A DNA stretch of 64,000 bases from Sphingomonas sp. BAUL-RG-20F-R05-02. Its GTDB lineage: Bacteria; Pseudomonadota; Alphaproteobacteria; Sphingomonadales; Sphingomonadaceae. The translations under genes were made by a program, and so were the position numbers. The notes under the pieces are model-generated. The model ran no database searches and was not told where the DNA came from. It worked only from the letters and a program-made list of their open reading frames with translations. Of this stretch, positions 1 to 8,019 are shown piece by piece. The DNA lies in contig NZ_JAKNQH010000001.1 of the NCBI RefSeq assembly GCF_022662305.1, positions 930,001 to 994,000 on the forward strand, read 5' to 3'. The first letter of the stretch is position 1. Each line of letters opens with the position of its first letter.

Positions 1-807
1 GCACGGTTCTTCGGCATGGTGCCGATCGGCGACTTCCTGTTCGGCACGCACTGGAGCCCGCAGGTGGTCGACCCACGCGACCCGGGCGCCTCGCTCGGCG
101 CGGTGCCGTTGTTCTGGGGGACGTTCTTCATCGGTGCGGTGATCGCGATGATCGTGGCGATCCCGCTCGGTCTGATGAGTGCCATCTACCTCACTCAATA
201 TGCCACCCCGCACGTGCGGCGCTGGGTCAAGCCGGTGATCGAGGTGCTCGCTGGCGTGCCGACCGTGGTGTACGGCTATTTCGCCGCGCTGACGGTGGCG
301 CCGCTGGTGCGCGATGCCGCCGTCGCGATAGGCATACGCTGGGCGAGTTCGGAAAGCGCGCTCGCCGCCGGCTTGGTGATGGGGATCATGATCATCCCGT
401 TCGTCTCGTCGATGGCGGACGATTCGTTCACCGCCGTGCCACCGGCGATGCGCGACGGCAGCTTGGCGATGGGCGCGACGCAATCCGAGACGATCCGCCG
501 CGTGCTGCTGCCCGCCGCCCTGCCCGGCGTGGTCGGCGGGGTGCTGCTCGCCGTATCCCGCGCGATCGGCGAGACGATGATCGTGGTGATGGCGGCATCG
601 GGCGTGGCGACGCTGACGCTCAACCCGCTGGCACCCGCCACCACCGTCACCAAGCAGATCGTCGACCTGCTCACCGGCGAGGCGGAGTTCGACAGCCCCA
701 AGACGTTGGCCGCCTTCGCGCTCGGCCTCACGCTGTTCGTCATCACCTTCCTGCTCAACATCGTCGCGCTCACCGTGGTGAAGCGCTACCGGGAGGCATA
801 TGACTGA
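1..807 (+). CDS. pstC: Phosphate ABC transporter permease PstC (5' end outside window)
   Basis: This is the C-terminal part of one of the two inner-membrane permeases of the high-affinity phosphate importer PstSCAB. The frame is open from base 1, so the start lies upstream. At least five hydrophobic segments are visible. The permease cytoplasmic loop carries the EAA-type signature around the run GSLAMGATQSETIRRVLLP, followed by RAIGETM. The stop overlaps the start of pstA by 8 bases, and pstB, phoU and phoB follow without gaps, as in a Pho operon. The promoter and any Pho box lie outside the window. Confidence 0.95.
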   Translation, partial: ARFFGMVPIGDFLFGTHWSPQVVDPRDPGASLGAVPLFWGTFFIGAVIAMIVAIPLGLMSAIYLTQYATPHVRRWVKPVIEVLAGVPTVVYGYFAALTVAPLVRDAAVAIGIRWASSESALAAGLVMGIMIIPFVSSMADDSFTAVPPAMRDGSLAMGATQSETIRRVLLPAALPGVVGGVLLAVSRAIGETMIVVMAASGVATLTLNPLAPATTVTKQIVDLLTGEAEFDSPKTLAAFALGLTLFVITFLLNIVALTVVKRYREAYD

Positions 808-2074
808 GCGCACGCCCCTGCCCGGCGTGCCCGCGCCGACCGACTGGCGTGGCGCGATGCATCAGCGCCGCATGGCGAAACGCTATGCCGCCGAACGGCG
901 CTTCCGCCGGCTCGGGCTGGCGGCGGTGCTGCTGTCCGCCGGGTTCCTCATCATGCTGCTGGTGTCGATGCTGGCCGGCGGGCTGAACGGCTTCGTGCAG
1001 ACCCAGATCGTGCTGCCGATCGACTTCCCCGCGACGCATCTGGCAGTGGATGCCGCCAAGCTGCGCGGACCCGCTGCCGATCTCGCGCTCGCCGCCGCCG
1101 ATCTGACCGGCGCGACCGATGCCGCCGCGATCGCCGCTTATGGTCCGGGCGGCGAGACGCTGATCTCGGACGGTGCGTGGACGCGGGTGCGAGACCAGTT
1201 GAAGGCGGACCCGTCGCTGCTCGGCAAGCGGGTGCGGCTGTGGGTGCCCGCCGCCGACCGGATCGACATTGCCGCCAAGCGCGAGGGCGCGCCCGCCGAC
1301 GAGGCGATCGTCGCCAGGCTGACGCACACCCACGCGATCACCACCAGCTTCAACCTGTTCTTCCTCACCGGCTCGGATTCGACCGATCCGACCATGGTCG
1401 GCATCTGGGGCGCGCTCAAAGGCTCACTGTTCACGATGCTGGTGACGCTGCTGATCGCCTTTCCGGTCGGGCTGTTCTCCGCATTGTACCTAGAGGAATA
1501 TGCGCCGCGGAACCGCTGGACCGACCTGATCGAGGTGTCGATCAACAACCTTGCGGCGGTGCCGTCGATCATCTTCGGGCTGCTCGGCCTCGCGGTGTTC
1601 CTCAACACCTTCCACCTGCCGCGCTCCGCGCCGATCGTCGGCGGGCTGACGCTCGCGCTGATGACGATGCCGGTGATCGTCATCGCCAGCCGCAACGCGA
1701 TCAAGGCGGTGCCGCCGTCGATCCGAGAGGCGGCGTTCGGGATCGGCGCGAGCCCGGTGCAGGTGGTGTTCCACCATGTCCTGCCGCTGGCGATGCCCGG
1801 CATCCTGACCGGCACGATCATCGGCATGGCGCGGGCGCTGGGCGAAACCGCGCCCCTGCTGATGATCGGCATGCGCGCGTTCATCACTGCGCCGCCGGGT
1901 GGCCTGCGTGATCCGGCGACGGTGCTGCCGGTGCAGATCTTCCTGTGGTCCGACCAGATCAACCGTGGCTTCGTCGAGAAGACCAGCGCGGCGATCCTCG
2001 TCCTGCTCGTCTTCCTGCTCGCGATGAACGGCGTCGCGATCTACCTCCGCAACCGATTCGAGAGCCGCTCGTGA
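800..2074 (+). CDS. pstA: Phosphate ABC transporter permease PstA, long form with DUF3333
   Basis: Second inner-membrane permease of the phosphate importer. At 424 aa it is well above the roughly 280-300 aa of the enterobacterial protein. The surplus is N-terminal: a basic cytoplasmic start, a transmembrane segment near residues 34-55, then about 125 residues of periplasmic sequence before the permease core. I read this as the DUF3333 region common in alphaproteobacterial PstA. The core shows the EAA loop ([21 protein letters not shown]) and [11 protein letters not shown]. It overlaps pstC by 8 bases and ends in a GTGA overlap with pstB. Confidence 0.95.
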   Translation: MTERTPLPGVPAPTDWRGAMHQRRMAKRYAAERRFRRLGLAAVLLSAGFLIMLLVSMLAGGLNGFVQTQIVLPIDFPATHLAVDAAKLRGPAADLALAAADLTGATDAAAIAAYGPGGETLISDGAWTRVRDQLKADPSLLGKRVRLWVPAADRIDIAAKREGAPADEAIVARLTHTHAITTSFNLFFLTGSDSTDPTMVGIWGALKGSLFTMLVTLLIAFPVGLFSALYLEEYAPRNRWTDLIEVSINNLAAVPSIIFGLLGLAVFLNTFHLPRSAPIVGGLTLALMTMPVIVIASRNAIKAVPPSIREAAFGIGASPVQVVFHHVLPLAMPGILTGTIIGMARALGETAPLLMIGMRAFITAPPGGLRDPATVLPVQIFLWSDQINRGFVEKTSAAILVLLVFLLAMNGVAIYLRNRFESRS

Positions 2075-2850
2075 ACGCTGAAACCTCCATTACGCGGCAC
2101 AAGATCTCCGCGCGCCACGTCAACGTCTTCTACGGCGACGCGCAGGCGATCCGCGACGTGTCGATCGATTTCGATCGCGACGTGGTGACCGCGCTGATCG
2201 GCCCGTCCGGCTGTGGCAAATCCACTTTCCTGCGCACCTTGAACCGCATGAACGACACCATTCCGACCGCGCGCGTAGAGGGCGAGATCGACCTCGACGG
2301 CGAGGATATCTACGCGCCCGACATGGACGTGGTGCAACTCCGCGCGCGCGTCGGCATGGTGTTCCAGAAGCCCAATCCGTTCCCAAAATCGATCTTCGAA
2401 AACGTCGCTTACGGTCCGCGCATCCACGGGCTGGCGGCGAACCACAACCAGCTTGCCGAGATCGTCGAACGATCGCTGAAACGCGCCGGTTTGTGGGACG
2501 AGGTGAAGGATCGCCTGTCCGACAGCGGCACCGCCCTCTCCGGCGGTCAGCAGCAGCGGCTGTGCATCGCGCGTGCGATCGCAGTCGACCCGGAGGTGAT
2601 CCTGATGGACGAGCCGTGCAGCGCGCTCGACCCGATCGCCACCGCCCGCATCGAGGAGCTGATCCACGATTTGAAGGGCCGCTACGCGATCGTGATCGTC
2701 ACGCACAACATGCAGCAGGCGGCGCGCGTCTCGCAGCGCACCGCCTTCTTCCACCTCGGCGCGCTGATCGAGACGGGCACGACCTCCGACATCTTCACCA
2801 ATCCACGGCAAGAACGCACCAAGGATTACATCACCGGCCGGTATGGCTGA
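2071..2850 (+). CDS. pstB: Phosphate ABC transporter ATP-binding protein PstB
   Basis: Cytoplasmic ATPase that powers phosphate import. The Walker A motif is GPSGCGKST, the Q-loop is in [10 protein letters not shown], the signature is LSGGQQQRL and Walker B is VILMDEP, followed by the H-loop VTHNM. The GTG start at 2071 is chosen because it overlaps the pstA stop (GTGA) and gives 259 aa, the usual PstB size. A longer in-frame extension into pstA only reads through the neighbouring gene. Its end overlaps or abuts the start of phoU. Confidence 0.96.
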   Translation: MNAETSITRHKISARHVNVFYGDAQAIRDVSIDFDRDVVTALIGPSGCGKSTFLRTLNRMNDTIPTARVEGEIDLDGEDIYAPDMDVVQLRARVGMVFQKPNPFPKSIFENVAYGPRIHGLAANHNQLAEIVERSLKRAGLWDEVKDRLSDSGTALSGGQQQRLCIARAIAVDPEVILMDEPCSALDPIATARIEELIHDLKGRYAIVIVTHNMQQAARVSQRTAFFHLGALIETGTTSDIFTNPRQERTKDYITGRYG

Positions 2851-2860
2851 GGGACGGGCA

Positions 2861-3562
2861 ATGGCGACCTACGAACATACCATCAAGATTTTCGACGACG
2901 AGATCGGCCAGTTGCGCGGACTGATCGCGCAGATGGGCGGCATGGCCGAACAGGCGATCGGCGACGCGATCGAGGCGCTGAAGAACCACGACCTTGAAAC
3001 CGCCGCCGAGATCGTGCGGAACGACAAGAAGCTCGACGCGCTCGAACATCAGGCGGAGGAGCTGGCTGTGCGCATCATCGCGCTGCGCGCGCCGCTCGCC
3101 GACGATCTGCGCGAGGTGGTGGCGGCGCTGAAAATCGCCGGCGTGATCGAGCGGATCGGCGATTACGCCAAGAACATCGCCAAGCGCACCCCGCTGATCG
3201 ATTCGCACGGCGATATCGAGCCGCTGTCGGTGCTGCCGGCGATGGCCGCGCTGGCGATCGAGATGGTGCACGACGTGCTCGACGCGTTCGCCGCGCGCGA
3301 TGCCGCCGCCGCGCAACAGGTGTGCGCGCGCGACCGCGCGGTGGACGATTTCTACAACAGCCTGTTCCGCGTGCTCGTCACGCACATGATGGAGAATCCG
3401 GCGACGATCGGCCAGGTCACGCACCTGCTGTTCATCGCCAAGAACCTGGAACGGATCGGCGATCACGCGACCAACGTCGCCGAGATGGTCTATTTCGCCG
3501 CGACCGGCACGCACATGGCCGAGCGCGATCGCGGCGCCTTCGTATTGCAACAAGGGGAGTAA
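2861..3562 (+). CDS. phoU: Phosphate transport regulator PhoU
   Basis: Cytoplasmic PhoU links the Pst transporter to the PhoR/PhoB two-component system and limits phosphate uptake. The 233-aa protein shows two related helical-bundle halves with the metal-binding patterns IERIGDYAKNIAK and LERIGDHATNVAE. I prefer the ATG at 2861 because GAGGGA stands six bases before it. An in-frame ATG at 2843, overlapping the pstB stop, would add six residues. phoB follows after four bases, so the whole set is cotranscribed. Confidence 0.95.
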   Translation: MATYEHTIKIFDDEIGQLRGLIAQMGGMAEQAIGDAIEALKNHDLETAAEIVRNDKKLDALEHQAEELAVRIIALRAPLADDLREVVAALKIAGVIERIGDYAKNIAKRTPLIDSHGDIEPLSVLPAMAALAIEMVHDVLDAFAARDAAAAQQVCARDRAVDDFYNSLFRVLVTHMMENPATIGQVTHLLFIAKNLERIGDHATNVAEMVYFAATGTHMAERDRGAFVLQQGE

Positions 3563-3566
3563 GCAC

Positions 3567-4259
3567 ATGGCTCGCGTCAAGATGTTGCTGGTGGAAGACG
3601 ATGCCGCGCTCGCCGAACTGCTGATCTGGCATTTCAAGCGCGAGGATTTCGACGTGAAGCAGACGCCCGACGGTGAGGAGGCGCTGCTGCTCGCCAAGGA
3701 GGCGACGCCGGATATCGTGCTGCTCGACTGGATGGTGGAAAGCCTGTCCGGTATCGAGGTGTGCCGCCGGCTGCGCCGCATGCCGGAGACGGCGAACGTG
3801 CCGATCATCATGCTGACTGCGCGGGGCGAGGAGGAGGACCGCGTGCGCGGGCTGGAAACGGGCGCGGACGATTACGTCACCAAGCCGTTCTCGCCGCGTG
3901 AACTGGTCGCGCGCGTCGGCGCGGTGCTGCGCCGGGTGCGCCCGGCGCTGGCGGGCGAACAGCTCACCTATGCCGATATCGAGATGGACACGGTGGGGCA
4001 TAAGGTGCGCCGCGCGGGCGAGGTGATCCCGCTCGGGCCGACCGAGTTCCGCCTGCTCAAGCATTTCCTAGAACATCCCGGCTGGGTGTTCTCGCGCGAA
4101 CGATTGCTGGACGCGGTGTGGGGACACGACAGCGATATCGAGAGCCGCACCGTCGACGTGCATATCCGGCGGTTGCGGAAAGCGATCAACGGCGACGACC
4201 GGCAGGATATCATCCGCACGGTGCGTTCGGCGGGCTACGCGCTCGACTCGGGCGCGTAA
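3567..4259 (+). CDS. phoB: Phosphate regulon response regulator PhoB
   Basis: OmpR-family transcription factor that activates the Pho regulon when phosphorylated. The receiver domain covers about residues 4-120, with acidic pocket EDD at 10-12, phosphoacceptor D54 (VLLDWM) and the conserved lysine in VTKPFSPREL. A winged-helix DNA-binding domain with RTVDVHIRRLRKAI follows. Its partner PhoR is not in the window and may lie upstream of pstC. GGGGAG sits just before the ATG. The phoB stop is 20 bases before proB. Confidence 0.95.
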   Translation: MARVKMLLVEDDAALAELLIWHFKREDFDVKQTPDGEEALLLAKEATPDIVLLDWMVESLSGIEVCRRLRRMPETANVPIIMLTARGEEEDRVRGLETGADDYVTKPFSPRELVARVGAVLRRVRPALAGEQLTYADIEMDTVGHKVRRAGEVIPLGPTEFRLLKHFLEHPGWVFSRERLLDAVWGHDSDIESRTVDVHIRRLRKAINGDDRQDIIRTVRSAGYALDSGA

Positions 4260-4280
4260 GGGGCGCTAAGCGGCAGGGCG

Positions 4281-5387
4281 ATGCATCTGTTTCCGCCCGC
4301 CACCTGCCCGCGCCTGATCGTCAAGATCGGATCGGCCTTGCTTGTCGAGAGCGCTGGCGGGGTGCGGCGGGCGTGGCTGGCCGGCATCGCCGCCGATATC
4401 GCCGAGCGGACCCGCGCCGGCCAACAGGTCGCGGTCGTGTCCTCGGGCGCGATTGCGCTGGGCGCGCGCCGGCTTGGGCTGGCGAAAGGTGGCCGCGCCA
4501 GTCTCGAGGATGCGCAGGCCGCCGCGGCGGTCGGGCAGATCGCGCTTAGCCAGGTGTGGGCGGAGACGTTGGGCGACGAAGGGCTGACTGCCGCGCAGAT
4601 CCTCGTCACGCTGGACGATCTCGAGGATCGCCGCCGCTATCTCAACGCCGCCGCCACGCTGGACCGGTTGCTGTCGCTCGGGGTGGTGCCGGTGCTCAAC
4701 GAGAACGACAGCGTGGCGACCGCCGAGATCCGCTTCGGCGACAATGATCGGCTCGCCGCGCGGGTCGCGCAGGCGGCCGGCGCGCAGGGCGTCGTGCTGC
4801 TGTCAGATATCGACGGACTCTACGACCGCAACCCTGCCCTGCCCGGCGCCGAGCATATCGCGCGGGTCGAACGGATCGACGATCGTATCGAGGGCATGGC
4901 GGATCGCGGCTCTGCCTCGGGCATGGGTTCGGGCGGGATGGTCTCCAAGATCGCCGCCGCCCGGATCGCCAATGCGGCGGGCGCGCACCTTGCCATCGCC
5001 AGCGGGCGGATCGAGCGGCCCTTGTCGGTCGAGGCGCGGCATACTGTGTTCGTGGCGGAGAAGTCGGCACCCGCACGAAAAGCGTGGCTGGCGGGCGGGC
5101 TGACCGCGCGCGGCACGATCCATGTCGATGCCGGCGCGGCGACTGCGTTGCGCAGCGGCGCGAGTTTGCTTGCCGCCGGAGCGACGCGGGTGGAGGGTCA
5201 TTTCCGGCGCGGCGACCTGGTGGCGATTTGCGAAGCCGACGGGCGGGCGCTTGCGCGCGGCCTCGCCGAATATGATGCCGAGGAGGCCGGGCTGATTACC
5301 GGACGGCGCAGTGGCGAGTTGGCGGAGATCCTCGGTTATGCGCCGCGTGCCGCGCTCGTCCATCGCAATTACATGGCGCTGTTGTGA
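4281..5387 (+). CDS. proB: Glutamate 5-kinase ProB
   Basis: ProB phosphorylates glutamate to gamma-glutamyl phosphate, the first step of proline synthesis, in the cytoplasm. The amino-acid-kinase domain occupies roughly residues 10-255: LIVKIGSALL, VSSGAIALG, VLNENDSV, FGDNDRLAARVA and GSGGMVSKI are all recognisable. A PUA domain follows from about residue 275. The length of 368 aa fits the family. It lies 21 bases after phoB, so read-through from the Pho operon is possible, but no functional link is implied. Confidence 0.95.
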   Translation: MHLFPPATCPRLIVKIGSALLVESAGGVRRAWLAGIAADIAERTRAGQQVAVVSSGAIALGARRLGLAKGGRASLEDAQAAAAVGQIALSQVWAETLGDEGLTAAQILVTLDDLEDRRRYLNAAATLDRLLSLGVVPVLNENDSVATAEIRFGDNDRLAARVAQAAGAQGVVLLSDIDGLYDRNPALPGAEHIARVERIDDRIEGMADRGSASGMGSGGMVSKIAAARIANAAGAHLAIASGRIERPLSVEARHTVFVAEKSAPARKAWLAGGLTARGTIHVDAGAATALRSGASLLAAGATRVEGHFRRGDLVAICEADGRALARGLAEYDAEEAGLITGRRSGELAEILGYAPRAALVHRNYMALL

Positions 5388-5442
5388 CGCGCGCACCCCG
5401 CTCATCCGCTAGCACCTCCGCCCGGGAAGGACGCATCAGGCC

Positions 5443-6348
5443 ATGACCACCCTCGCCATCACCGGCGGCACCGGCTTCGTGGGCAAGCGGCTGATCGAAC
5501 GCGCGCTTGCCGACGGGCATCGGGTGCGCGCCCTCACCCGTCGTGCGCAACCACCGCGTGAGGGCATCGCGTGGATCGCGGGCGCGCTCGACGATGGCGC
5601 CGCGCTGTCGGAACTGGTCGCCGGCGTGGATGCCGTCATCCACGTCGCAGGCGTGGTCAACGCGCCAGACCGCGCGGCGTTCGCCGCCGGTAATATCGCC
5701 GGCACGCAAGCGGTGGTGGATGCCGCGCGCACGGCCGGCATAGGCCGTTTCGTCCACGTCTCCTCTCTTGCCGCGCGCGAGCCGCAGCTTTCCGCTTATG
5801 GATGGTCCAAGCACGGCGCGGAGGAGGTGGTCGCCGCCTCCGGATTAGACTGGACGATGGTGCGCCCGACCGCCGTGTTCGGTCCCGGCGACATGGAAAT
5901 GCGCGAGATGTTCCGGGTGGCGAAGCTCGGCCTCGCGCTGTTGCCGCCGCCGGGCAGGCTGGCGGTGATCCACGTCGATGATCTGGTGCGGCTGCTGCTC
6001 GCGCTGGTCGCCCATGATCCCGGGCGCGTCATCTACGAGGCGGATGATGGCCGCCCGGGTGGCTGGACGCACAGCGCGTTCGCACGCGCGATCGGCACCG
6101 CCGTCGGGCGCAGGGTGCTGGCACTCAGCCTGCCCAAACCGGTGATGCTCGCCGCCGCGCGGATCGACCGGCTGACGCGTGGCACCAAGGCCAAGTTGAC
6201 GGCGGATCGGGTCGGCTATTTCTGCCACCCCGACTGGACGATCGACCCGGCCCGCGCGCCTGATCCTGCGCTGTGGGTTCCGCAAATCGCCACGCCCGAC
6301 GGCCTCGCCGCGACGGCGGCATGGTATCGTGCGCACGGCCTGCTATAG
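5443..6348 (+). CDS. cerR: NAD(P)-dependent SDR/epimerase, probable ceramide reductase CerR
   Basis: Extended short-chain dehydrogenase, 301 aa. The nucleotide-binding glycine motif is at the extreme N-terminus (TGGTGFVGKRL) and the catalytic YxxxK appears in SAYGWSKHGAEE. It stands directly upstream of the acyl carrier protein and serine palmitoyltransferase genes. In Caulobacter the corresponding gene encodes the reductase that reduces the keto group of the sphingoid base or ceramide, so I infer that role from position plus family. An in-frame stop at 5410-5412 shortly before the ATG excludes a longer start, so no signal peptide can be encoded. A generic NDP-sugar or quinone-type SDR cannot be excluded. 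Confidence 0.72.
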   Translation: MTTLAITGGTGFVGKRLIERALADGHRVRALTRRAQPPREGIAWIAGALDDGAALSELVAGVDAVIHVAGVVNAPDRAAFAAGNIAGTQAVVDAARTAGIGRFVHVSSLAAREPQLSAYGWSKHGAEEVVAASGLDWTMVRPTAVFGPGDMEMREMFRVAKLGLALLPPPGRLAVIHVDDLVRLLLALVAHDPGRVIYEADDGRPGGWTHSAFARAIGTAVGRRVLALSLPKPVMLAAARIDRLTRGTKAKLTADRVGYFCHPDWTIDPARAPDPALWVPQIATPDGLAATAAWYRAHGLL

Positions 6349-6412
6349 AATTGTCCGAATGCCGCCGCATTTGCTTGGCAACACCCGAGCGGCCACACTC
6401 CAAAGGATTTTC

Positions 6413-6655
6413 ATGAGCGACCGCGCCCAAGTCTTCGAAACCGTCACCGCCCAGATCGCGCCATTCAACAAGAAGGGCGTCGCGCTGACCGACGCCACGA
6501 CCTTTCAGGGCGATCTGGAGTGGGACAGCCTGACCGTGATGGACTTCGTGGCGGCGATCGAGGACGAGTTCGACATCATCATCACGATGAACATGCAGGC
6601 TGAGATCGAGACCGTTGGCCAGTTGGTCGACGCCGTGATGAGCCTCAAGGCCTGA
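6413..6655 (+). CDS. Acyl carrier protein dedicated to sphingolipid synthesis
   Basis: An 80-aa acidic acyl carrier protein. The phosphopantetheine attachment serine is S39 in LEWDSLTVMDF, which resembles the usual DSL motif. It sits 50 bases upstream of serine palmitoyltransferase. In Caulobacter a similar specialised ACP next to spt supplies the acyl chain for 3-oxo-sphinganine synthesis, so I infer the same job here. The ATG at 6413 follows AAAGGA; an earlier in-frame start would give an unrelated N-terminal extension. It is separate from the housekeeping AcpP, which normally lies in the fab cluster. Confidence 0.88.
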   Translation: MSDRAQVFETVTAQIAPFNKKGVALTDATTFQGDLEWDSLTVMDFVAAIEDEFDIIITMNMQAEIETVGQLVDAVMSLKA

Positions 6656-6664
6656 ACCTCTTAC

Positions 6665-6689
6665 CCGTTCGTCCTGCTGGGGCGAACGG
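6665..6689 (+). promoter_or_regulatory. Hairpin between the ACP and spt genes
   Basis: CCGTTCG and CGAACGG form a perfect 7-bp inverted repeat with an 11-base loop, between the ACP stop and the spt ribosome-binding region. No T-run follows, so it looks like a processing or stability element rather than a full terminator. It could allow different amounts of ACP and SPT. Function is inferred only. Confidence 0.4.
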
Positions 6690-6705
6690 CCCGGGAAAGA
6701 ATGAC

Positions 6706-7968
6706 ATGACCGAAGCCGCTGCCACCGCCGAAGCCCTGCCCGTCTCGCCTGCCGCGGTCGCGCCGGAACACGACCTGTTCGCGAAATTCGACGCGCTGAT
6801 CGCCGAACGCGAGGCGTTGATGGCGACCGGTGTGCGTGACCCGTTCGCGATCGTGATGGACGAGGTGAAATCGCCGACGCAGGCGATCATCAAGGGCAAG
6901 GAAACCATCCTGCTCGGCACCTATAATTACATGGGCATGACGTTCGATCCCGACGTGATCGCCGCCGGCAAGGCCGCGCTCGACACGTTCGGCGCGGGCA
7001 CCACCGGCAGCCGCGTGCTCAACGGCACCTACTCCCCGCACAAGGATTGCGAGGATGCGCTGAAGGAGTTCTACGGCACCGACCACGCCATGGTGTTCTC
7101 GACCGGATATCAGGCCAATCTCGGCATCATCTCGACGATCGCCGGCAAGGGTGAGTACATCATCCTCGATGCCGACAGCCATGCCTCGATCTACGATGGC
7201 TGCGCGCTCGGCAATGCCGAGATCGTTCGCTTCCGCCACAATTCGGTCGAGGACCTCGACAAGCGGCTCGGCCGTCTGCCGAAGGAGCCGGGCAAGCTGG
7301 TCGTGCTGGAGGGCGTCTATTCGATGCTCGGCGATATCGCACCGCTGCCGGAGATGGTCGCGGTCGCCAAGAAGCACGGCGCGATGGTGCTGGTCGACGA
7401 GGCGCACGGCATGGGCTTCTTCGGGCCGAACGGACGCGGCGTGTACGAGGAACAGGGCGTCGCTGACGACGTCGATTTCGTGGTGGGCACCTTCTCCAAG
7501 TCGGTCGGCACGGTCGGCGGGTTCTGCGTGTCGAACCATCCGAAGTTCGACGTGATGCGGCTGGTGTGCCGCCCCTACGTCTTCACCGCCTCGCTGCCGC
7601 CATCGGTGGTGGCGACCGCCGCCACCTCGATCCGCAAGCTGATGCACGCCGGCGAGAAGCGCGCGCACCTGTGGCGCAACTCGAAGCGGCTGCACGGCGG
7701 CCTGAAGGATATGGGCTACACGCTCGGCACCGACACGCCACAATCGGCGATCATCGCGGTGATCCTCAAGGACCAGACGCAGGCGGTGGCGTTGTGGCAG
7801 TCGCTGCTGGAGGGCGGCCTGTACGTCAACATGGCACGCCCGCCCGCAACGCCGGCCGGCACGTATCTGCTGCGTTGCTCGCTATGCGCGGAACATAGCG
7901 CGGAGCAGGTCGAGACGATCCTCACGATGTTCCAGACCGCTGGCCATGCGGTCGGCGCGCTTGCCTAG
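6706..7968 (+). CDS. spt: Serine palmitoyltransferase
   Basis: PLP-dependent alpha-oxoamine synthase that condenses serine with a palmitoyl thioester to 3-oxo-sphinganine, the committed step of sphingolipid synthesis. The 420-aa length and the positions of H159 (DADSHAS), D231/H234 (VDEAHG) and the PLP lysine K265 (GTFSKSVG) match what I remember of the soluble homodimeric Sphingomonas paucimobilis enzyme. No membrane segment is visible. It follows the dedicated ACP gene and precedes a hybrid sensor kinase and lptF/lptG. Related family members (KBL, AONS) are less likely given the ACP neighbour and matching positions. Confidence 0.96.
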   Translation: MTEAAATAEALPVSPAAVAPEHDLFAKFDALIAEREALMATGVRDPFAIVMDEVKSPTQAIIKGKETILLGTYNYMGMTFDPDVIAAGKAALDTFGAGTTGSRVLNGTYSPHKDCEDALKEFYGTDHAMVFSTGYQANLGIISTIAGKGEYIILDADSHASIYDGCALGNAEIVRFRHNSVEDLDKRLGRLPKEPGKLVVLEGVYSMLGDIAPLPEMVAVAKKHGAMVLVDEAHGMGFFGPNGRGVYEEQGVADDVDFVVGTFSKSVGTVGGFCVSNHPKFDVMRLVCRPYVFTASLPPSVVATAATSIRKLMHAGEKRAHLWRNSKRLHGGLKDMGYTLGTDTPQSAIIAVILKDQTQAVALWQSLLEGGLYVNMARPPATPAGTYLLRCSLCAEHSAEQVETILTMFQTAGHAVGALA

Positions 7969-8019
7969 GGGGAAGTCGTAGCTTTCCCCAGAGCGCGCGA
8001 CAGGGTAAATACCAACGCC

